Assembly (NCBI GenBank): GCA_027070475.1
Contig: JALXDT010000350.1
Location: forward strand, 1 to 10,007
Reading direction: 5' to 3'
Source of the DNA: Candidatus Aminicenantota bacterium
GTDB lineage: Bacteria > Acidobacteriota > Aminicenantia > JAMOAD01
DNA: 10,007 nt
Part shown: positions 1-6,524 of the stretch, piece after piece
Layout of the letters: every line of letters starts with the position of its first letter
How positions within the stretch are numbered: the first letter of the stretch is position 1
Notes under the pieces: model-generated
Told to the model about the DNA's origin: nothing
The model's database searches: none
What the model saw: only the letters and a program-made list of their open reading frames with translations
Program-made: the position numbers and the translations under genes

Positions 1-675
1 AAATATCCCCTTTTCCTTTACCAGTCAACTACATCAGGGATAAGGGAAAGAGCTTCTGCGATTTTAGTATTTATGAGCAATTTATATGTTTATTTACCAA
101 AGTATTTCCCATCATTTATAAAATCTTCCACTGACAATTTTTCCTATTTGCCGAATATTTTATGGATTATTTTTTACTGTATCATAGGTTTTATCTTTTA
201 CAGGCTTAAAGATAAAAAATATCTGACAAATTTCTTTTTCTTTGCAGTTATATCCTTTTTTCTCATTGCCCGAGTCTTTTTCCCCTATCCTCAAGCTACT
301 TCTCCTTTGACTTTGAAAGGAGTTAAAGGGATTACTTTTTACAATTTGAGTAGAGATCTCAGAATTTTACACAATGAAAAGGGTTTTTTTATTGTTCATA
401 ACAGAGGAGAAAGCTTTCAAATTCTATTCTCATCAGAAAAGCCTTTAAAAAAGCTTAAGATAAAGATCGGTTCCAAAGGAAATCTATTTGACATTGAGCT
501 TTCCTTGGGGGATTATAAAATAAAAAAAGAAAATATTTCCGAAGAAAACATCAATTTAAGCGAATTTCATTATTATAAAAAAAAGAATTCCTATTTTTAT
601 ATTTTAAAACTAAAATTTAAAGAAAAGAGGGATTTAAGAAAATTTCCATTTATTGTTATTTTTTCTGAAATTTAG
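1..675 (+). CDS. 3' end of an unrecognised membrane protein gene (5' end outside window)
   Basis: The frame is open from base 1 to the stop at 673-675, giving 224 residues. The first ATG, at 73, has no ribosome binding site and the frame is open in front of it, so the gene most likely begins upstream of the window. Two hydrophobic segments, near residues 52-68 and 75-94 of the visible part, flank a short basic loop (RLKDKKY). By the positive-inside rule this puts the last 130 residues outside the cytoplasm. That tail alternates hydrophobic and Lys-rich stretches and looks like a beta-rich domain, but I see no motif that names a family. A polytopic membrane protein with a terminal extracytoplasmic domain, as in some glycosyltransferases, is possible but unproven. 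The gene converges on the radical SAM gene, and their stop codons overlap by four bases. Confidence 0.7.
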   Translation, partial: KYPLFLYQSTTSGIRERASAILVFMSNLYVYLPKYFPSFIKSSTDNFSYLPNILWIIFYCIIGFIFYRLKDKKYLTNFFFFAVISFFLIARVFFPYPQATSPLTLKGVKGITFYNLSRDLRILHNEKGFFIVHNRGESFQILFSSEKPLKKLKIKIGSKGNLFDIELSLGDYKIKKENISEENINLSEFHYYKKKNSYFYILKLKFKEKRDLRKFPFIVIFSEI

Positions 676-2165
676 TTTTTCTTTTTAAAAAGATTTATTA
701 TCTTATACTTCATCAAAGTTAAAAAGAATATTGTATAAACCCATATATCCTTTAACCCCCTTATGCTCTTTAAGGCTTTGATTATCTTTGATTTTGAGAT
801 TGTTTTTTTACTTACAGAAGACCACCTGAAAACAAGATCTGCGATCTGCCACCATGATAATTTATCTTTAAAAAGCGGCACATCCCCCTGAGCTGCAGGT
901 AATGTTTCAACTCTTTTCATATCTTCTTCTTTAGACCATGAAAAATCTTTCGGCAATATTCCTTCCTCTTTTGCTATGAATTCAAGAGGGGTTCCCGGAT
1001 ATATGTGAAGTATTGCAACAGAGATATCAGCATTGGGATTTATATCTTTTACTTTTCCGATTATATCTATTGTTTCCTTTGCCTCCTCCCAGGTTTCAGT
1101 ATGATGGGAAAAAATAAAAAATGGACCGGGTATAAAATCAAGCTCTCTGGACCATTTCAAGAATTGATAGGCTTTTTCTATTTCAAAGTTTTTCTTAACA
1201 ATATTCCTTCTAACTCGGGATGCACCGGCTTCTATGCCAAAGTATCCAATTTCAAGCCCGGCTCTTTTCATCTTTTCAAGAAGAGGTTTGTCAATAGCAT
1301 CTATTCTGAATTCATTGGCGAATTTTATATCATATTTTCTTTCTATGATTATATCCATTAATTTATGAAGCCTTTTGGGATTATAGTTTAAAGTGTCATC
1401 ATAAAACCAGATAAACTCTGCTCCATAGTGTTCAATCAAAAATTCAATCTCTTCAATCACTCTTTCAACAGAGTGTCCTCTTACTCTTCTGCCCCAATTA
1501 ATCGGAGTCGCACAAAAATAGCAGTTGAAAGGACAACCTCTTGAAGTCATAATATTCTGGGCTTTCCTTTTTCTCCCATCCCTTGTTTCCATATAAAAAT
1601 TGTATTTTTCCATAGGTATTAAATGTCTTGCAGGAAGAGGAAGGGTATCAAGGTTATCTATTTTAGGCCTCTCTCCCGTGAAGATAATTTCATTTTCTTC
1701 ATCCCTGAAAATTAATCCTTTTACTTTTTCAGGAGAATCCCCTGTTTCAAGAGCTTTTGCAAGTTCTATGATTGTATTTTCCCCCTCTCCAATGGATACA
1801 ATATCAACCTCTTTTCTATGTTTTATTGTATCCTCTCTTGCCATGGAAATATGGGGACCACCTAAGAGAGTCATTATTTTCGGATTTGTTTCTTTTGCTA
1901 TTCTTGCCAGCTTAAAACTTTCAAATCTATTTTCAGTGGTTGTTGTGATACCAACTATATCAGGTTTAAAATCATCTATTTTTTTAGCTATCTCATTCCA
2001 GCTGAGTCTTAAAACATCTGCAGGAACAACCTCAACATCATACCCTTCTCTTTCCAAAACCGCTGCTAAAAAAAGTATGCCGAGAGGAGGCATTGAACTT
2101 CCCTCTTCCCATCTTTGTGCAACATATCCCTGAGGGGGAACAAATATTTGAAATTTTGGTTTCAT
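672..2165 (-). CDS. B12-binding domain radical SAM protein
   Basis: This 497-residue protein has the layout of the class B (cobalamin-dependent) radical SAM family. Residues 1-140 form a B12-binding-like Rossmann domain, with PPLGILFLAAVLEREGY near 26-42, DIVGITTTT near 69-77 and GGPHIS at 102-107. The radical SAM core follows, with the iron-sulfur motif CPFNCYFC (Cys211, Cys215, Cys218) after TSRG, then YFGIEAG and a HIYPGTPLE segment. These enzymes cleave S-adenosylmethionine to a radical for methylation, cyclisation or rearrangement; the substrate cannot be read from the sequence. The last 35 residues are basic and hydrophobic and may touch the membrane. GGAG lies 7 bases before the ATG, and a TATGAT -10-like box is at 2189-2194 (complement) without a clear -35. 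The gene seems to stand alone, with no pathway partner beside it. Software often labels such proteins 'Mg-protoporphyrin ester cyclase', which is not supported here. Confidence 0.93.
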   Translation of the reverse strand: MKPKFQIFVPPQGYVAQRWEEGSSMPPLGILFLAAVLEREGYDVEVVPADVLRLSWNEIAKKIDDFKPDIVGITTTTENRFESFKLARIAKETNPKIMTLLGGPHISMAREDTIKHRKEVDIVSIGEGENTIIELAKALETGDSPEKVKGLIFRDEENEIIFTGERPKIDNLDTLPLPARHLIPMEKYNFYMETRDGRKRKAQNIMTSRGCPFNCYFCATPINWGRRVRGHSVERVIEEIEFLIEHYGAEFIWFYDDTLNYNPKRLHKLMDIIIERKYDIKFANEFRIDAIDKPLLEKMKRAGLEIGYFGIEAGASRVRRNIVKKNFEIEKAYQFLKWSRELDFIPGPFFIFSHHTETWEEAKETIDIIGKVKDINPNADISVAILHIYPGTPLEFIAKEEGILPKDFSWSKEEDMKRVETLPAAQGDVPLFKDKLSWWQIADLVFRWSSVSKKTISKSKIIKALKSIRGLKDIWVYTIFFLTLMKYKIINLFKKKN

Positions 2166-2237
2166 TTTATCTCCAAGTGCCTAATTCTATCATATTAAAT
2201 TTTTTCAAGGAAGTTTTCCCGCACTATCTTTTAGGAT

Positions 2238-2381
2238 TTACTTTTCCATAGCGAAGATTTCTTCTTGCATCACTTTTTGTTGAATCATTTCCTCATCTTT
2301 CTGTTGGATAGATGGTGCTGGACAGACCTCTTTTTTCAGAAATAATTTTGTCAAATTGATATAGCTAAACAAAAAAAAATT
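2238..2381 (-). pseudogene. Possible remnant of a decayed small coding region
   Basis: On the - strand an open stretch between stops reads through 2381-2241 and ends with TAA at 2238-2240. Its last 31 codons give a protein-like, Lys/Glu/Gln-rich tail containing CPAPSIQQKDEEM and KVMQEEIFAMEK. No ATG start exists upstream of this tail; only TTG codons (for example 2352-2354) could begin it, and none has a ribosome binding site. It lies 72 bases upstream of the radical SAM gene on the same strand, so it may be the 3' stub of a lost neighbour. It matches no family I recognise, and chance openness over about 47 codons in AT-rich DNA cannot be excluded. Confidence 0.25.
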
Positions 2382-2397
2382 TTAACTCAATAATATT

Positions 2398-2421
2398 TCA
2401 TAAATAAAAACTCATAAATAA
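2398..2421. repeat. 10-base direct repeat in AT-rich leader
   Basis: TCATAAATAA occurs at 2398-2407 and again at 2412-2421, a 14-base period. It sits in a nearly GC-free stretch (about 2370-2440) ending roughly 35 bases before the -35 box of the fatty acid operon. Such AT tracts can act as bent DNA or extended UP-like elements, but in DNA this AT-rich the repeat may be chance. Confidence 0.4.
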
Positions 2422-2451
2422 TTTTATATAAAAAGAAATCCTGTTTGTACT

Positions 2452-2469
2452 TTTTGAGAAAGTTCAAAA
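2452..2469. promoter_or_regulatory. Inverted repeat abutting the operon promoter (possible operator)
   Basis: TTTTGA, six bases, TCAAAA forms a perfect 6-6-6 dyad that ends three bases before the -35 box. The symmetry extends imperfectly outward (GTACT on the left, TAC on the right). Its place fits an activator or repressor site for fatty acid genes. It resembles the TTTGA...TCAAA pattern of the MarR-type regulator FabT, but the spacing differs from the FabT site, so no regulator is assigned. Confidence 0.35.
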
Positions 2470-2472
2470 TAC

Positions 2473-2500
2473 TTGACAATTGGACTCATTGGTGTATAAT
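2473..2500 (+). promoter_or_regulatory. Sigma-70 type promoter of the yceD-rpmF-plsX-fab-hppA operon
   Basis: The -35 box TTGACA (2473-2478) and the -10 box TATAAT (2495-2500) both match consensus at all six bases, separated by a 16-base spacer. Transcription would begin near 2507, leaving a leader of only about 18 bases before the yceD ATG at 2525. The promoter lies within the longer in-frame reading that starts at TTG 2480, which argues against that upstream start. Two ATTGG copies (2479-2483 and 2488-2492) lie in the spacer. Confidence 0.85.
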
Positions 2501-2524
2501 TCAACCTTAAAAAAAGGAGAAAAT

Positions 2525-3043
2525 ATGGTAATATTTGTTGAAGATATTCCACGGGATGGTTTAGACATCAACGAGATTTTTGATGTTGACCCTAAAGATC
2601 TGGTAGAAAAGAGCAGCTTTTTGGATCCTGTCTCAGCTGAGGTTAGGATTATAAGAAGTGGAGACAAAATTGTGGTAAGAGGAAATGTGAAAACAACAAT
2701 AGAGCTTGAGTGTACAAGATGTTTAGCTCCCTACAGCGAAAAAATAGATTCTTCTTTTGATCTTGTGTTTTTCCCGGAAGAAGTGGTAACTTTTGAAGAA
2801 GAGATTGAACTTAAAGAAGAGGATTTAAATACGCTTTATTATAAAGAAGGGATCATTGATATTGATAGAATAATAATAGATCAAATTAATTTATCAATTC
2901 CTTTTAAACCTCTTTGTTCAGAGGAATGTAAAGGATTATGCCCTGTATGCGGCAAAAACCTGAATGAAGGTCCATGTGGTTGCGAAGTTAAAAAAAGTGA
3001 TCCGAGAATAAATCTAATAATAGAAAATATGAGAGGTAAATAA
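2525..3043 (+). CDS. yceD: DUF177/YceD family protein, 50S/23S rRNA accumulation factor
   Basis: Starting at ATG 2525 the protein has 172 residues, the usual size for the family. The start is fixed by GGAG at 2516-2519, five bases before the ATG, and by the promoter lying just upstream. Family signatures are clear: the ECTRCL segment (Cys63, Cys66) after a beta-rich N-terminal part, and a Cys-rich C-terminal half with PLCSEECKGLCPVCGKNLN followed by CGC and DPR (Cys131, 135, 139, 142, 151, 153). The cysteine pattern suggests metal binding, though this is inference. E. coli YceD is known to affect 23S rRNA levels, and its gene is nearly always next to rpmF, as here. It is the first gene of the operon and ends two bases before rpmF. 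Confidence 0.93.
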   Translation: MVIFVEDIPRDGLDINEIFDVDPKDLVEKSSFLDPVSAEVRIIRSGDKIVVRGNVKTTIELECTRCLAPYSEKIDSSFDLVFFPEEVVTFEEEIELKEEDLNTLYYKEGIIDIDRIIIDQINLSIPFKPLCSEECKGLCPVCGKNLNEGPCGCEVKKSDPRINLIIENMRGK

Positions 3044-3045
3044 AA

Positions 3046-3228
3046 ATGGCTGTACCAAAGAGAAAAACATCAAAATCAAGAAAAAGAAAAAGAAGAGCTC
3101 ATCATAGTTTGGAAGTTAAGAGTCTTACTCTTTGTCCTAAATGTGGTAGTCCTATGATGCCACACAGAGCATGCCCTGAATGCGGATATTATAAAGGAAG
3201 ACAGGTAATACAGGGTAGTCAAGAATAA
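3046..3228 (+). CDS. rpmF: 50S ribosomal protein L32 (bL32)
   Basis: The 60-residue protein opens with MAVPKRKTSKSRKRKRRAHH, the standard basic L32 N terminus that contacts 23S rRNA. It carries two CxxC pairs (Cys30/Cys33 and Cys43/Cys46), so this is the zinc-ribbon ('C+') form. Length is typical. The start lies two bases after the yceD stop, with a modest AGAGG-type site inside the end of yceD. The order yceD-rpmF-plsX is conserved in many bacteria and is thought to link ribosome and membrane synthesis. Nothing about the gene is unusual. Confidence 0.98.
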   Translation: MAVPKRKTSKSRKRKRRAHHSLEVKSLTLCPKCGSPMMPHRACPECGYYKGRQVIQGSQE

Positions 3229-3231
3229 AAT

Positions 3232-4239
3232 ATGAAATCTATCGCTCTTGATGTGATGGGTGGGGACTATGCTCCTTGTGAGGTATTAAAGGGAGCTAAA
3301 AGTACCCTTGATGATGAAGATATTAAGCTCTATCTGGTAGGACAGGAAAAAGAGGTAAAAGACTGTCTTGACAAAGTGGGCTTTAAACATTATGATAAAA
3401 TTGAAATAGTGGATGCTCCCGAAGTTGTCACAATGAAAGATACTATTATAAGTTATTTAAGAGGAAAGAAAAAATCAAGTATTAAAATCGCTTTAGAACT
3501 CGTTAAAAATGGTGAGGCTGATGGGATGTTCTCTGCCGGGAACACTGGAGCAGTAATGGTTAATGCAAAGTTTATCCTTGAACCTCTTGAAGGAATAAAG
3601 AGGCCGGCGTTAGCTGTAATCTTTCCTACTCAAAAGGGAGAATCCGTGATTCTGGATGTTGGGGCAAATGCAGATTGTAAACCCGAACATCTTTTTCAAT
3701 TTGCAGTTATGGCAACAATATTTTCAGAGGAGATTCTGGGGAAGAAGAATCCCTCCATAGGCTTAATGTCTATAGGAGAAGAAACTTTAAAAGGGAATAA
3801 GTTAACAAAGGAGGCTTTTAAGCTTTTATCGAATTCAAAATTGAATTTTAAGGGGAACATTGAGGGTCATGTTATCCATCAGGGGATAGTTGATATTATA
3901 GTAACAGATGGTTTCACTGGAAATGTAGCTCTGAAAGTTGCTGAAGGAATGGCAGAAAATCTTTATGGCCATTTTAAAAATACATTAACAAGAAACATTC
4001 TTCACAAACTTGGCTTACTTCTTCTATGGAGTGGCTTAAGGAAGCTAAAGAAAAAATTAGATTATTCCGAATACGGTGGAGCAATTCTTTTAGGGGTAAA
4101 AGGGGTTGTTGTAATAGGACATGGTAGGTCAAGAGTTAAAGCTATAAAGAATGGGCTTTTGACAACAAAAAAGATGATAGAAAAAGAGGTTTATCAAAAG
4201 ATTTCAGAGAGAATAAAGGAGGTAAACATTGGAGGATAG
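3232..4239 (+). CDS. plsX: Phosphate acyltransferase PlsX
   Basis: PlsX converts acyl-ACP and phosphate to acyl-phosphate, the acyl donor used by PlsY to start phospholipid synthesis; it acts at the inner face of the membrane. The 335-residue length is normal. Family motifs run in order: LDVMGGDYAP (6-15), SAGNTGAV (101-108), LDVGANADCKPEHL (141-154), IGEE (181-184), DGFTGNVALKVAEGM (226-240), YGGAILLGVKG (281-291) and HGRS (297-300). The start is three bases after rpmF. I see no good ribosome binding site before it (the leader reads GGTAGTCAAGAATAAAAT), so translation may be coupled to rpmF. The 3' end overlaps fabG by 11 bases. Confidence 0.97.
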   Translation: MKSIALDVMGGDYAPCEVLKGAKSTLDDEDIKLYLVGQEKEVKDCLDKVGFKHYDKIEIVDAPEVVTMKDTIISYLRGKKKSSIKIALELVKNGEADGMFSAGNTGAVMVNAKFILEPLEGIKRPALAVIFPTQKGESVILDVGANADCKPEHLFQFAVMATIFSEEILGKKNPSIGLMSIGEETLKGNKLTKEAFKLLSNSKLNFKGNIEGHVIHQGIVDIIVTDGFTGNVALKVAEGMAENLYGHFKNTLTRNILHKLGLLLLWSGLRKLKKKLDYSEYGGAILLGVKGVVVIGHGRSRVKAIKNGLLTTKKMIEKEVYQKISERIKEVNIGG

Positions 4240-4963
4240 AAAAGTAGCAATTATAACGGGTGCTTCAAGAGGGATTGGTAGGAGTGTAGCATTAACCCTT
4301 GCAAAAGAGGGAATGGTTTTAGCACTTGTTGCAAGAAATCAGGAGAGATTGGAAGACCTAAAAAATGAACTTCAAGATTCTAAAATTCACTCTATCTATT
4401 CATGTGATGTTTCAAATTTTCATGAGGTTGAGAAAGTTGTAAAGTCTGTTTTTGAAAAATACGGTAGAATAGACTATTTAATAAATAATGCAGGTATAAC
4501 AAGAGATACACTTCTTTTAAGAATGAGAGAAGAGGATTGGGATAGTGTTATATCAATAAATTTAAAGGGTGTTTTTAATTTTACCAAACATGTAATCCCC
4601 TATATGGCAAAACAGAGATCTGGTAAAATAGTAAATATAAGCTCAATCGTAGGACTTATGGGAAATGCAGGACAGAGCAATTATGCTGCTTCAAAAAGCG
4701 GGATAATAGGTTTTACAAAATCAATAGCAAAAGAGTATGGAGTCAAAGGAATAACTGTAAATGCCATTGCCCCCGGTTTTGTTGAAACTGATATGACAGC
4801 AAAATTGCCGGAAAGAGTAAAAGAAGAATATATAAAAGCTATACCTTTAAAAAGATTCGGAAAGCCAGATGATATAGCAAAAGTGGTAAAGTTTCTGCTT
4901 TCCAGTGATGCAGATTATATAACAGGTGAAACTATAAATGTTTCAGGTGGTCTTTATATCTAA
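4229..4963 (+). CDS. fabG: 3-oxoacyl-ACP reductase FabG
   Basis: FabG reduces 3-oxoacyl-ACP with NADPH, the first reductive step of each elongation cycle, in the cytosol. This 244-residue short-chain dehydrogenase has the cofactor motif TGASRGIG (10-17), NNAG (86-89), Asn111, and the catalytic Ser139, Tyr152 and Lys156 (YAASK), followed by APGFVETDMT. Length matches FabG proteins. The start is TTG at 4229, supported by an excellent AAAGGAGGT site (4215-4223) five bases upstream and by the N terminus (EDRKVAIITGAS), which aligns with the family. It lies inside the end of plsX, so the genes overlap by 11 bases. In E. coli, fabH and fabD lie between plsX and fabG; neither is present here. Confidence 0.97.
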   Translation: MEDRKVAIITGASRGIGRSVALTLAKEGMVLALVARNQERLEDLKNELQDSKIHSIYSCDVSNFHEVEKVVKSVFEKYGRIDYLINNAGITRDTLLLRMREEDWDSVISINLKGVFNFTKHVIPYMAKQRSGKIVNISSIVGLMGNAGQSNYAASKSGIIGFTKSIAKEYGVKGITVNAIAPGFVETDMTAKLPERVKEEYIKAIPLKRFGKPDDIAKVVKFLLSSDADYITGETINVSGGLYI

Positions 4964-4983
4964 AAAAAATAAGGAGGAAAAGA

Positions 4984-5226
4984 ATGACAAAAGAAGAAAT
5001 TTTGAAAAAAATCAAAGATTTTATTATGGATGAGTTTAAAATTGAAGAGAGCCAGATTACAGATGATGCTACTTTTCTTGAAGATTTAGGATTTGATTCC
5101 CTTGATGTTTCCACTCTATTGCAGGATGTAGAAGATATGTTTGATATTAGAATCCCTGATGAAGATCTTGATAAGATTATGACAGTAGGAGAATTGGTTA
5201 ACTATATAGCAGAGAAAAAATCTTAA
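4984..5226 (+). CDS. acpP: Acyl carrier protein
   Basis: ACP carries growing acyl chains on a phosphopantetheine arm. The 80-residue acidic protein has the attachment motif GFDSLD with Ser39 as the modified residue, then RIPDEDLDKIMTVGELVNYI, typical of the C-terminal half. A strong AAGGAGG site (4971-4977) lies six bases before the ATG, in keeping with the high expression expected of ACP. Helix II departs from the common pattern: where E. coli has DSLDTVEL, this protein has DSLDVSTL, replacing the partner-contacting Glu (E. coli Glu41) with Thr44. Genomic placement between fabG and fabF nevertheless marks it as the main fatty acid ACP. Confidence 0.97.
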   Translation: MTKEEILKKIKDFIMDEFKIEESQITDDATFLEDLGFDSLDVSTLLQDVEDMFDIRIPDEDLDKIMTVGELVNYIAEKKS

Positions 5227-5251
5227 TTTTTTCCAAATATCAAAATTTGTT

Positions 5252-6523
5252 ATGTCAAAAGACAAGTTTATTAAATTAAGAAGAGTTGTTGTTACAGGTA
5301 TGGGAATAGTTTCCCCGGTAGGTATTGGTATTGAAGAACCGTGGAAAAGTATAAAAGAAGGAAAAAGCGGGATAACTAAAATTACAAAAATTGATGTAAC
5401 CGACTTGGGTTCTCAAGTTGGAGGAGAGGTAAAGAATTTTGATCCTTTGGATTATATGGACAATAGAACAGCAAGAAGAAACGATGAATTTATTCACTAT
5501 GCAGTTGCTGCTGCAAAGATTGCATGGGAGGATGCAGGTCTTAGTGAATTGAGTGAAGATGAACAGGATAGAACAGGAGTGGCTGTTGGTTCAGGAATAG
5601 GTGGTATTGGTTCAATTTCCAGAAACCAGAATATTTTAAATGAAAAAGGATACAGGAAGATCCAGCCATTCTTTATTCCCGGCGCAATCATCAATATGGC
5701 TTCCGGTATTCTATCCATGATTTACAAGGCAAAGGGACCTAACCTTTCAACAGTCACTGCTTGTGCAACATCAACACACTCAATTGGAGAAGCTTTTAGG
5801 CTAATTCAAACCGGTTATGCTGATATGATGATAACAGGAGGAGCAGAGGCGCCTATTACTGAACTTGGAGTGGGTGGTTTTGATATCATGAGAGCTCTTT
5901 CAAGATACAATGAGGAGCCTTCAAAAGCTTCAAGACCTTTTGATGCTAAAAGAGATGGTTTTGTAATAGCCGAGGGGTCAACTATACTCATCTTGGAAGA
6001 GTATGAAAGAGCAAAAGAGAGAGGGGCTAAAATTTATGGTGAAATAGTGGGTTTTGGTATGAGTTCTGATGCATATCACCAAACTTCTCCAGCTCCTGAT
6101 GGCTCAGGTGCTGCAAAATGTATGTCAGAAGCATTAAAAGATGCTAATATTAAACCTACTGAAGTGGATTATATAAATGCCCATGGAACATCAACCGTAC
6201 TTAATGATAAAACAGAGACAATGGCAATAAAAACTGTTTTTGGTGACTATGCTTATGAAGTTAACATTTCTTCTACAAAGTCTATGACAGGGCATCTTTT
6301 AGGCTCTGCTGGTGCTATAGAAGCTGCCTTTTCTCTGTTGGCAATAAGGGATGGTATTATACCCCCTACGATTAATTATGAAAATCCAGATCCAGAATGT
6401 GATTTAAACTATACTCCAAATAATAGTGTGAAAAAAGACTTAACATATGTAATGAGTAATTCCTTTGGTTTCGGAGGCACCAACGCGACGCTGGTGTTTA
6501 AAAAAATTAGCGAGGAGGAATAA
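5252..6523 (+). CDS. fabF: 3-oxoacyl-ACP synthase II (FabF)
   Basis: FabF condenses malonyl-ACP with acyl-ACP in chain elongation. The 423-residue protein contains the Cys-His-His triad: Cys171 in VTACATSTHS, His311 in NAHGTST and His348 in STKSMTGHLLGSAGA, with conserved Lys343 and the C-terminal gating loop SFGFGGTNA. The Cys-His-His triad, rather than the Cys-His-Asn of FabH, identifies a KAS I/II enzyme. The first ten residues (MSKDKFIKLR) slightly extend the usual start before RRVVVTGMG. ATG 5252 has no recognisable ribosome binding site, unlike its neighbours fabG, acpP and hppA; I find no better in-frame start. The end abuts hppA with one base between them. Confidence 0.97.
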   Translation: MSKDKFIKLRRVVVTGMGIVSPVGIGIEEPWKSIKEGKSGITKITKIDVTDLGSQVGGEVKNFDPLDYMDNRTARRNDEFIHYAVAAAKIAWEDAGLSELSEDEQDRTGVAVGSGIGGIGSISRNQNILNEKGYRKIQPFFIPGAIINMASGILSMIYKAKGPNLSTVTACATSTHSIGEAFRLIQTGYADMMITGGAEAPITELGVGGFDIMRALSRYNEEPSKASRPFDAKRDGFVIAEGSTILILEEYERAKERGAKIYGEIVGFGMSSDAYHQTSPAPDGSGAAKCMSEALKDANIKPTEVDYINAHGTSTVLNDKTETMAIKTVFGDYAYEVNISSTKSMTGHLLGSAGAIEAAFSLLAIRDGIIPPTINYENPDPECDLNYTPNNSVKKDLTYVMSNSFGFGGTNATLVFKKISEEE

Positions 6524-6524
6524 G

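Noticed and set aside
73..75. ATG at 73 as the start of the first gene
   Set aside because: No ribosome binding site precedes it and the frame stays open to base 1, so it is more likely an internal Met of a longer protein.
681..692. Palindrome CTTTTTAAAAAG near the convergent stops as a two-way terminator
   Set aside because: It has only A-T pairs and no loop or GC core, and it encodes the Lys-rich C terminus of the radical SAM protein.
1005..2133. Open frames on the + strand opposite the radical SAM gene (1005-1361 and 1600-2133)
   Set aside because: They are antisense to a strongly supported conserved protein and have no recognisable domain or convincing start site.
2206..2220. GGAA/TTCC mini-hairpin after the possible remnant as its terminator
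   Set aside because: The four-base-pair stem is too weak and has no proper T-tract in the right place.
2480..2524. TTG at 2480 as the yceD start
   Set aside because: It would lie between the -35 and -10 boxes of the promoter and lacks a ribosome site; ATG 2525 has GGAG at the right distance.
6465..6524. ATG at 6465 as the hppA start
   Set aside because: The extra 20 residues are the end of fabF read in another frame; ATG 6525 has an excellent ribosome site and matches family N termini.
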